Below are positions 1-6,198 of a stretch of DNA of 8,281 nucleotides, piece after piece. Origin of the DNA: an uncultured Jannaschia sp. (GTDB taxonomy: Bacteria > Pseudomonadota > Alphaproteobacteria > Rhodobacterales > Rhodobacteraceae); assembly GCA_937916365.1 (NCBI GenBank), contig CALFSY010000141.1:1-8281 (forward strand), written 5' to 3'. Each line of letters begins with the position of its first letter. Positions within the stretch are counted from its first letter, which is position 1. The translations under genes were made by a program, and so were the position numbers. The notes below the pieces were generated by a model, which did not search any database, was not told where the DNA came from, and saw only the letters and a program-made list of their open reading frames with translations.

Positions 1-227
1 GCAGGTGCAGGGAATGAATAGGGTAAAACAGGCAGGCCGCGGGTGGCAACCCTTAAGGTTTCCGCCGTGTTTGCGATGGGCACAACGGGCACGCCAAATC
101 CAGTTAGATGTTTAGGATCACCGATGACAAAAAATGGCAAATGCGCGCCCAGATGTTGCCATGCCTTTACGGCGATCTCTGGCCCTATGCCAGCCGGTTC
201 ACCAATGCTCAGCGCGATGGGCCCCAT
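1..227 (-). CDS. pdxA: 4-hydroxythreonine-4-phosphate dehydrogenase PdxA, N-terminal part
   Basis: PdxA oxidises 4-phosphohydroxy-L-threonine with NAD in the cytoplasm. The product condenses with deoxyxylulose phosphate to form pyridoxine 5'-phosphate (vitamin B6 pathway). The visible 75 codons begin MGPIALSIGEPAGIGPEIA, which carries the GEPAGIGPE motif at the start of PdxA proteins, followed by a strand-like segment (PFFVIGDPKHL). The rest of the gene lies beyond the left edge, so the catalytic metal site cannot be checked. I chose the ATG at 227-225 because the next in-frame codon but one upstream is the surA stop; another ATG at 231-229 is out of frame. Only 3 bases separate it from the surA stop and there is no clear Shine-Dalgarno sequence, so translation is probably coupled to surA. 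The surA-pdxA order is the same as in E. coli. Confidence 0.93.
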   Translation of the reverse strand, partial: MGPIALSIGEPAGIGPEIAVKAWQHLGAHLPFFVIGDPKHLTGFGVPVVPIANTAETLRVATRGLPVLPYSFPAP

Positions 228-230
228 ACA

Positions 231-1460
231 TTATGGATCGTAAACAATGATGGCATCGGCGCGCAGTTCTTCTAACAGACCAGCGGCGTAACTTTCTAAT
301 TCTTGCGCAAACAAACTTTGGCGCAGCGCCTCAACCCCACCCTCGGGTTCGCCAAGCTCTCGGTCGCACAGCATAACACCTAACAATATCGCCCCATCTT
401 CACGGGTTAGGTCAAACGACATTTCACCTGCGTCTAATGTGGACAAGACCATGGCAATATCGGCGGGAATGGCGCCAGGCGCCTGGGTTTGAATTTCAAA
501 TGGTGATCCTTGCCGCCCATAAAGATCGTCACACACATCAACAGCCCCGCGCAGCGCGTTCGCGGCGGCCATGCCCTGCGGCGTGCGCCCACCTGATAGG
601 GAAATCGTGGCGTATTCAATCGCTGTGACAGAGGGGCGGCGGAAATCAACCTGACGAATCCCGCGCATTTGAAAAATTGCATACGCGGGGCCTAGCACGA
701 TAGGCTGTGATGTTTCGCCGGGCCGCAAGGTAAGAAAGTATTCCCTTAACGCCGGGGGGATTGCAGAAAACGGGCGCCCCCCGGTCAACCCGCCGTTTTC
801 TCGGGTGGCCGCGGCGGAAAATTGTTCCGCAGCTAAGGAAAAGGTTTCAATGTCACCGTTCAAATCCCGCGATAAACGCCCGATTTCTTCCTGCAAAATA
901 TCTTGGTTTTGCGGGGTGATTGGCACAACAATTTCGGCCAGCAAGATTTCGGCGTCGTCCAAGCTGGTGGCAAATTCCACGTTTTCATCGACATCAGTAT
1001 CGGAAATACGCACCACCGGCCCGAAACGTTGTTGAACCACATTACGCCAATGCAACCCATTAGCCACAAAATCGCGGAACGTTTCGGGGGCAACACCAGC
1101 CTGCCCAAGTTGACGAATAAATTCGCTAGGGCCTAGGTTCAATCGCGATGCAAATTCGGCGATCCCAGCCTCAATATCCTCTGATGTGGCCAAAACCTCC
1201 ATCCGTGCGGCCATTTGTGTTTGAAGGCGTTCGTTCACTAAATCTTCCAACGCCTGTGTGCGCACATCACCGGGGGCACGAATTGCCTGTAGGAACAATG
1301 CACGCTGTTCGATTTCATAGTGTGTCACAACATTGTCGTTAACGCGAACTGCGGCGGAAAAAGGATTTTGTGCCATCGCTGGAAAGGTGGCAACCAAGGC
1401 AATCACCGCAATACCCATAGCGGTGATATGGCGAAACAAAGGGACAGGGTGGCGCATCAT
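231..1460 (-). CDS. surA: Periplasmic peptidyl-prolyl isomerase/chaperone, SurA family
   Basis: SurA-type proteins escort unfolded outer-membrane barrels across the periplasm. This one has 409 residues. Residues 1-30 are a Sec signal peptide: basic start, hydrophobic core GIAVIALVATF, and likely cleavage after AMA-30. Residues 35-150 form the helical SurA N-terminal domain. Residues 170-270 resemble one parvulin domain, including ENGGLTGG at 221-228 and LRPGETSQPI at 245-254. Residues 280-370 look like a degenerate second domain, and a helical tail follows. E. coli SurA has two recognisable parvulin domains and is slightly longer. The only two cysteines, C310 and C365, both lie in the second half and could form a disulfide; that is inference. 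The start is one of two tandem ATG codons (1460 or 1457), and no good Shine-Dalgarno sequence is visible. It lies between lptD and pdxA, matching a folding role for LptD. Confidence 0.93.
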   Translation of the reverse strand: MMRHPVPLFRHITAMGIAVIALVATFPAMAQNPFSAAVRVNDNVVTHYEIEQRALFLQAIRAPGDVRTQALEDLVNERLQTQMAARMEVLATSEDIEAGIAEFASRLNLGPSEFIRQLGQAGVAPETFRDFVANGLHWRNVVQQRFGPVVRISDTDVDENVEFATSLDDAEILLAEIVVPITPQNQDILQEEIGRLSRDLNGDIETFSLAAEQFSAAATRENGGLTGGRPFSAIPPALREYFLTLRPGETSQPIVLGPAYAIFQMRGIRQVDFRRPSVTAIEYATISLSGGRTPQGMAAANALRGAVDVCDDLYGRQGSPFEIQTQAPGAIPADIAMVLSTLDAGEMSFDLTREDGAILLGVMLCDRELGEPEGGVEALRQSLFAQELESYAAGLLEELRADAIIVYDP

Positions 1461-1556
1461 CGTGAGGTTGGTTTTCTAACTTTACATTGCTTTTGTAATC
1501 TCTTCTAAAACCTTTTGAAACCGCTGACTAGGGTATGGTTATGTGTATGGTGTGAC
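1461..1556 (-). other. Gap between lptD and surA
   Basis: This 96-base spacer is the only sizeable gap inside the operon and is richer in AT than the genes around it. Read on the minus strand it contains a short inverted repeat, TTACA-7 bases-TGTAA, and a weak promoter-like pair, TTTCAA then 17 bases then TACAAA (about 3 of 6 and 4 of 6 matches to the sigma-70 consensus). There is no U-tract hairpin typical of an intrinsic terminator. It could hold a secondary promoter for surA-pdxA, but the sequence does not prove it. Confidence 0.3.
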
Positions 1557-3728
1557 TTAACGAAGACAACGGCGATTATGGTTTCGCCCTGCACGGCTGG
1601 CACCAAAGCCATTTAAGGCGACTGTCAAGCCAAATTCGGTTGTGGGTGTTACGGTTGTGGACGTTGTAAAACGGCGTGACAATGTAAATCCAATATCCAC
1701 ACATTCCGTCACATATGCGATGGCCAGACCGGCGCGCGTTGCCTGATTGTCAACAAAATCGTAACGCCAATTTACAGCCCCCTGCCATGATCGGCCTATA
1801 TCATATTGCGCATCAAAGGCCCATTCGGCCGCATCGCGGGGGCGACCTTCGGTCAAATCGGCTTCAAGAAATGTGTATGTTGTAAATATATTATAGTCTT
1901 CTCCTTGCCAGTTTAAGGCCAATTCATTTGATGTGAAATCGAAACTTTGGTCAAAAACCGCCCGGTTTATAATCTGCAATCGTTCCGCCAAAGTTAAATG
2001 GGTCATCAAAAGAAAATCGGACCGCGTGCCGTTAAGCCCCGACCCGGCGGTAAATTGCCCTAAATCCGTTTCGCGCACAACAACGCCCCCCGTAACACCA
2101 AGCGACCAACCAGATGGATCAATCCGGCTGTAACTTACCCCAATATTGGCGCGCGTGCCTTCTTCGCGTGTGTCTTGGCCGGGGAACCGGTCTAACGCGA
2201 AAAGATTGCCTTCATCAAATTCTACGATCGCGCTGTCTTCTACTGGCACAGCACCACCATAGGTTTCAGACCAGACAATTTGCCCAATAGGTTCAATCAG
2301 ATGCGACACACCATGAACGTTGGTCCGACTCAACGGATAGCGTAACGCAACACTTGTAAAGGGGGTTACCCGCGTTTGTGTTCCGGTTAAACCGGCCCCT
2401 TGCTGCGTATTGTAAATATCAGCGTGGATCACACCTTCAAACGCTAATCGCATACCACCAGCAAGAATTGTATCGCGCTGCCAATCAAACGCCCCGCTAA
2501 TACGGGCAACATCGCGCCCATCCACACCTTCGGTGTTTGAGGCGCGGTAGTATCCACCACCATCCAAACTGATGGTTGCAATACCGCCAACCCCGTGCGG
2601 GACAAAGCGTCGTATAATTTCCGCATTGGTAGTTAGGGTTGGCAGGGTTTGGTTTTCAGCCTCTTCTTGTAGCGAGGCAAAATTTGATACACTAAAGGAA
2701 AAATAATCGTCGCGGCGTGTGCGGCTAATACGCGCAAAACTTTCTAAAAATGCCTGATCGGGGAACCCATAGGTGGTTAGGTATCCCCTATCGGTCACAC
2801 TTTCGACGGCGAAATCTAAAACGAAATCATTTTGCAACGCAAACTGACCATCCGCAAATATATATCCGCGCAGACTGTCTTGGGTAAGATCATCGGTGCT
2901 AATGGCACCGTTGATTTCAATATCGCCGGTCGAAAAAGCCTGCCGATACCGAAATTCCAATGTGCGGTTTGCTGTGATCCCCAACCAGGGGGTTAGCGTT
3001 AAATCAGCATGATCGCCCAATTCAATAAAATAAGGCACACGCAAATGCGTGCCAATTTCATCATCTGAGCGGATTGAGGGCACTAAAAATCCCGTGGTGC
3101 GTTCCAATGACGGATCGGGCAACCGCACACGTGGTAAATAAGCGATGGGAACGCCTAACGCACGAAACGTAGCGTCCTCAAAATATAGTTGGCGCGCCTC
3201 TTGGTCATGAATTATACGCTGCGCACGGATTTCCCAAAGCGGTGTTGGGTGTTCGGCACATACTTCGCACGTGGACGCAACAATTTTATACGCCTGGGTA
3301 TAGCGTCCTTCGGCGCGATCAATTCGATTGGCCGCAATTTGAAGTTGCCGATCCAAAACCAACCGCGCGCCACGCAACACACCATCCTGCAAATCGGCCC
3401 GCAAATCGGCGAAATCGGCCAGAATGATGGCGCGACCATCGGTATCAACCAACGTTAACGGACCGGTCACTTGGACACGGTCGCGCGGCCCATCATAGGT
3501 TACAGACCCGGCGCGCAACCGCGTGCCCTCAAAAAAAATCTCAACGTTACCTGTGGCCGCGATTGTATTGGCATTGCCGTCAAAATCAATTCGATCCGCA
3601 ATCAGTGTCGCAGGTGGCGCACGATCGGGGGATTGGGCAGCCAAGGGATACCCCCCCAAAAAAACGATTACTAAAGCCAGAATTACGCCCCGAAACAACA
3701 GATCAGGATGGAATGCGCGCCGTTTCAT
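1557..3728 (-). CDS. lptD: LPS-assembly outer-membrane translocon LptD
   Basis: LptD inserts lipopolysaccharide into the outer leaflet of the outer membrane, together with the lipoprotein LptE. The 723-residue protein has a signal peptide (residues 1-31, core GVILALVIVFLGG, likely cut after LAA). An OstA/LptA-like beta-jellyroll domain follows at about 38-200 (ATLIADRIDFDG, then repeated short strands). The C-terminal barrel runs from about 205 to the end, with alternating strands typical of outer-membrane proteins. The length is close to the family norm (E. coli about 784). There are exactly four cysteines: C154 and C157 in a CEVC motif in the N-domain, and C676 and C721 near the end. E. coli LptD also has four, paired between the two domains. 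The ATG at 3728 overlaps the lptG stop by 4 bases and has a GGAGGA ribosome site at 3737-3732. A T7G7 homopolymer lies within the signal-peptide codons. Confidence 0.96.
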   Translation of the reverse strand: MKRRAFHPDLLFRGVILALVIVFLGGYPLAAQSPDRAPPATLIADRIDFDGNANTIAATGNVEIFFEGTRLRAGSVTYDGPRDRVQVTGPLTLVDTDGRAIILADFADLRADLQDGVLRGARLVLDRQLQIAANRIDRAEGRYTQAYKIVASTCEVCAEHPTPLWEIRAQRIIHDQEARQLYFEDATFRALGVPIAYLPRVRLPDPSLERTTGFLVPSIRSDDEIGTHLRVPYFIELGDHADLTLTPWLGITANRTLEFRYRQAFSTGDIEINGAISTDDLTQDSLRGYIFADGQFALQNDFVLDFAVESVTDRGYLTTYGFPDQAFLESFARISRTRRDDYFSFSVSNFASLQEEAENQTLPTLTTNAEIIRRFVPHGVGGIATISLDGGGYYRASNTEGVDGRDVARISGAFDWQRDTILAGGMRLAFEGVIHADIYNTQQGAGLTGTQTRVTPFTSVALRYPLSRTNVHGVSHLIEPIGQIVWSETYGGAVPVEDSAIVEFDEGNLFALDRFPGQDTREEGTRANIGVSYSRIDPSGWSLGVTGGVVVRETDLGQFTAGSGLNGTRSDFLLMTHLTLAERLQIINRAVFDQSFDFTSNELALNWQGEDYNIFTTYTFLEADLTEGRPRDAAEWAFDAQYDIGRSWQGAVNWRYDFVDNQATRAGLAIAYVTECVDIGFTLSRRFTTSTTVTPTTEFGLTVALNGFGASRAGRNHNRRCLR
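3651..3664 (-). repeat. T7G7 homopolymer tract in the lptD signal sequence
   Basis: On the minus strand the sequence is seven T followed by seven G, covering lptD codons 22-26 (V-F-L-G-G). The reading frame is intact as given. Tracts of this kind are prone to slippage by DNA or RNA polymerase and to sequencing error, so a one-base change would switch lptD off. Whether any variation happens in life cannot be told from one sequence. Confidence 0.9.
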
Positions 3729-4822
3729 CCGTCCTCCGCATTCAAAACCAACCCCAATGCAAAAAGGCTAGCAGCAAAAGGGGGCGTCCAAGCCGCCAAA
3801 TAAGGGCTAAGCTGCCCCGATTCCCCCAAAACCTGTGCAAACCCTCTTATGAAAAATAACCCAAACCCTAAAAGAATCGCCGCCAAAACCCGAATCCCCG
3901 TGCCTCCAAATCGCGTGGGCCGCATACTAAAGGCCGCACCGATCAATACCATCGCTGCCAGCATTATAGGGCTGGACAATTCTATCTGTAACCAAACCCG
4001 ATGTTGAAGTGCGGCAAAACCGGCCTGATTCAACCGCGCAATGAATGACGGCAATTCATAAATCGGCACAGTTTCTGGATTGCCGAAACTATCGCGGATT
4101 TGTTCTCGGGTAAGCATGGATGGTAAGGCCAGATTGGCGAAATCTTGCGCGGCGGCCTGGGGGTTTTGTGCGCCTGCAAATGGCCACCGAATAGCCTGTG
4201 AAAGGCGCCATGCACCAGGGGTTAAAACGGCCTCTGCGGCGGTGATGCGATGGACCAAACCGCCCGATGTATCGAACGTGAAAAACGTTGTTCCAAAAAG
4301 ATGGGTCGCATCGGCATTTGTTCTTTCGGCCCTAATCACAGTTTGGCCACCGGCTGGGTCCCCCTGACGCAGCCATAACCCCTCTGCGCTGACCGAAACG
4401 ATTTGCCCACCTGCCCCCGAATATTGTGCAGCGCGCAAAGCGTGTCGTTTTTCGGTTACTGCAACAATGGGGTTAAATACAGTGGCCCCCATTATCCCCA
4501 ATATCATGGCGGTTAAAATAGGCGATAACGCACTTCGCAATGCAGAGCGGCCCGACGCACGCAACACAACAAATTCTGAGCTGCGGGCAAAGCCCAAAAA
4601 TAAAATTAGCGTCGCCAACAACACAAACAAAGGCATAAGCTCGTAAAGAGTGCCGGGCAGATTTAACAACGCCAATTCTAAAATTGCGCCAAACCCATGA
4701 TCCGCACCGATATCGCGCACTTGATCGGCCAGATCAATCGGCAAAATAACCGCCACAAAAACGGCAAATACCATAGCAAAAGCGCGTAAAAATCGCCGGG
4801 CAAGATAAAGATGTAAAATCAT
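3725..4822 (-). CDS. lptG: LPS export ABC transporter permease LptG
   Basis: LptG pairs with LptF and the LptB ATPase dimer in the inner membrane to extract lipopolysaccharide and pass it to LptC/LptA. The 365-residue protein has the YjgP/YjgQ family layout. Three membrane helices lie at about 11-31, 58-79 and 99-121, then a periplasmic beta-jellyroll domain at about 130-270, then three more helices at about 282-300, 309-328 and 343-361. The cytoplasmic loop SSEFVVLRASGRS (81-93), between helices 2 and 3, is the conserved coupling-helix region that contacts LptB. I chose the ATG at 4822, which overlaps the lptF stop by 4 bases (ATGA) and has GGAAGG 4 bases upstream. A longer reading back to 5023 would run through lptF in another frame and adds a cysteine-rich stretch unlike the family. 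Confidence 0.95.
   Translation of the reverse strand: MILHLYLARRFLRAFAMVFAVFVAVILPIDLADQVRDIGADHGFGAILELALLNLPGTLYELMPLFVLLATLILFLGFARSSEFVVLRASGRSALRSALSPILTAMILGIMGATVFNPIVAVTEKRHALRAAQYSGAGGQIVSVSAEGLWLRQGDPAGGQTVIRAERTNADATHLFGTTFFTFDTSGGLVHRITAAEAVLTPGAWRLSQAIRWPFAGAQNPQAAAQDFANLALPSMLTREQIRDSFGNPETVPIYELPSFIARLNQAGFAALQHRVWLQIELSSPIMLAAMVLIGAAFSMRPTRFGGTGIRVLAAILLGFGLFFIRGFAQVLGESGQLSPYLAAWTPPFAASLFALGLVLNAEDG
3732..3737 (-). promoter_or_regulatory. Ribosome binding site of lptD
   Basis: GGAGGA on the minus strand lies 3 bases before the lptD ATG, inside the last codons of lptG. It is the strongest Shine-Dalgarno match within the operon. With the ATGA overlap, it suggests that lptD can be initiated both by coupling and on its own. 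Confidence 0.7.
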
Positions 4823-5952
4823 ACAACCTTCCGCCGCCAGCTTAATTTTGCGGGCCCAATCATCGCCAACAGACCCAAAATAAACGTGGCCAATGCCGCA
4901 ACAGCAGGCTGTAAATACGCCATTGGATATAAATCTGCGTTTTGAAAGGCCGTATTTTCCGCAACATTCCAAATCATCTGCACGGGGATCATACACGCAA
5001 CGGCCAATAAAATTCGCGGCCATACGCCAAAACGCGAAAAATGACCTAACATCAACGCTGTTGCGGCGATCAAAGGTGGAAATATGACAAAAAACGAGCG
5101 CGCAATGCGATCATGGCCCGTGAATCGCATTTGTGCCACGGATAGGCCCATACGATCCGCAACGGCCCCATTAGCCATCAGAAGTGTTCTAGTCGAAAGC
5201 TCCTCTATATCAGGGCTTCGCGCGCGCTGTTCTTCAATCAATGCGCCCAAATCAAGGGTGAAGTCTTCAAACCGCACAACGGATAATCGGCCTGTTGCGG
5301 GTTCAAAGGTTTGGGCACTGCCTGAAAACATTACAATGCGGGGCCCCGTTTCCAACGGCAACAACACTGCGTAAGAGGCGATGTAAGTAATCTCTGTTTG
5401 AGGGTCAGACCCATCCTGTAAGAACAGATCACGGAATTCGCCGTCCTCGGTGATGTGGCTAATGTAAACGGTTATTCCGGATGTAGGATGAACAAATTGG
5501 CCCGCCCGCAAAAGCCTGCCCGTCACGTCGGCCTGCACATCCTGGCTGCGATCATTGTATTGTGATCGGGCCATGGGCACCAACACATGGCCCAAAATCG
5601 CAACGATTATGCCAAGGATTAAGCCAAAGCCCAAAACCGGACGTAATAGGCGCAACGCGCTTGCGCCCGCGGTTTGCAGCACGACCAGTTCACTTTCCCC
5701 AATCATGCGATTGAAGGCATAAAGTGTTGCAACAAAAGCTGAAACTGGCAACACCAAAAGTATGATTTGCGGCAGGGTCAGCACACTAAATTCCAGAAAA
5801 ATCAACAATGTCTGGCCGTCTGCAATAAGCGCATCGAATAAATCAACCGCTTCATTAACCCAATAAACCGCAATTAAAACCAAGCTGAAAAAGCCAAAAA
5901 ATACGGTCAACTGTGCCAACACATAGCGGTCATATCGCCCAAAAGCGTTCAA
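4819..5952 (-). CDS. lptF: LPS export ABC transporter permease LptF
   Basis: LptF is the partner permease of LptG in the LptB2FG extractor. From the chosen start it has 377 residues. Membrane helices lie at about 12-33, 58-82 and 103-126, a periplasmic jellyroll domain at about 130-270, and helices at about 286-303, 312-331 and 344-366. The loop ESELVVLQTAGASALRL (86-102) is the conserved coupling segment. The N-terminus MNAFGRYDRYVLAQL fits the family pattern of a few residues before an F/Y-DRYVL motif. The start is TTG at 5952, preceded after 10 bases by AAGGGGGAG. The open frame continues to another TTG at 6063, which would add 37 residues of basic, non-membrane sequence with only a weak ribosome site. 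No ATG or GTG start lies between 6063 and the conserved N-terminus. It is the first gene of the operon. Confidence 0.94.
   Translation of the reverse strand: MNAFGRYDRYVLAQLTVFFGFFSLVLIAVYWVNEAVDLFDALIADGQTLLIFLEFSVLTLPQIILLVLPVSAFVATLYAFNRMIGESELVVLQTAGASALRLLRPVLGFGLILGIIVAILGHVLVPMARSQYNDRSQDVQADVTGRLLRAGQFVHPTSGITVYISHITEDGEFRDLFLQDGSDPQTEITYIASYAVLLPLETGPRIVMFSGSAQTFEPATGRLSVVRFEDFTLDLGALIEEQRARSPDIEELSTRTLLMANGAVADRMGLSVAQMRFTGHDRIARSFFVIFPPLIAATALMLGHFSRFGVWPRILLAVACMIPVQMIWNVAENTAFQNADLYPMAYLQPAVAALATFILGLLAMIGPAKLSWRRKVV
4827..4832 (-). promoter_or_regulatory. Ribosome binding site of lptG
   Basis: GGAAGG on the minus strand lies 4 bases before the lptG ATG, within the final codons of lptF. 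It supports the short start at 4822. Confidence 0.6.
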
Positions 5953-5962
5953 TTCCCCCGAT

Positions 5963-5972
5963 CTCCCCCTTA
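5963..5972 (-). promoter_or_regulatory. Ribosome binding site deciding the lptF start
   Basis: TAAGGGGGAG on the minus strand, 10 bases before the TTG at 5952, is a close match to the anti-Shine-Dalgarno complement. It is the main reason to prefer this start over the longer frame beginning at 6063. A second purine run, GGGGGAA, lies immediately before the TTG and could also pair. Confidence 0.6.
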
Positions 5973-6057
5973 CAGTATCCCTACGCTTGATCCAGGCAGT
6001 TTTTGCAAACCCTTCAAATCGTCTAAGCGAGATTGGATCGCCGTGCGAGTGCGAACT

Positions 6058-6072
6058 GGCCAATTTGTGGCC
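6058..6072. repeat. 15-base inverted repeat GGCCA-ATTTG-TGGCC
   Basis: These are perfect 5-base arms around a 5-base centre, located between the two divergent genes. It could be an operator half-site pair for a dimeric regulator or could arise by chance. It matches no operator that I recognise, and the arms do not extend further. Confidence 0.3.
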
Positions 6073-6185
6073 TCTACCCTAAAGATATGGTGGATAAGTC
6101 GGAATAATGGGTTCATGGAGGCGAAACCTATTATCCCAAAACGCATGTCGAAAATGATGTGAACATGACAAATACCAAACGAAAC

Positions 6186-6191
6186 AAAGGA
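6186..6191 (+). promoter_or_regulatory. Ribosome binding site of pepA
   Basis: AAAGGA lies 7 bases before the pepA ATG at 6199, a normal position. It supports this start. Confidence 0.7.
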
Positions 6192-6198
6192 AATACCC

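Larger units (their letters stand above)
5953..6198. promoter_or_regulatory. Divergent intergenic region lptF/pepA
   Basis: These 246 bases separate two divergent genes and must hold promoters for the envelope operon (leftward) and for pepA-holC (rightward). Candidate -10 elements are AATAAT at 6103-6108 and TATTAT at 6129-6134 on the plus strand. On the minus strand a GATAAT is centred near 6132. None has a good -35 at 16-18 bases, so I assign no exact promoter. The region also contains the inverted repeat at 6058-6072. No small gene or RNA structure is evident. Confidence 0.5.

Noticed and set aside
43..243. A 66-codon plus-strand open frame over pdxA and the end of surA
   Set aside because: It is antisense to a clearly conserved PdxA N-terminus and resembles no known protein.
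1461..1556. Possible terminator between lptD and surA
   Set aside because: The only inverted repeat has 5-base AT-rich arms and no following T run, so it is not a credible intrinsic terminator.
4823..5023. A 67-codon upstream extension of lptG
   Set aside because: It overlaps the conserved last membrane helices of lptF in another frame and is cysteine-rich unlike the family; the ATG at 4822 has an ATGA overlap and a ribosome site.
6064..6198. Sigma-70 promoter for pepA using AATAAT or TATTAT as the -10
   Set aside because: No -35 hexamer with more than about three matches occurs at an acceptable spacing, so no specific promoter is called.
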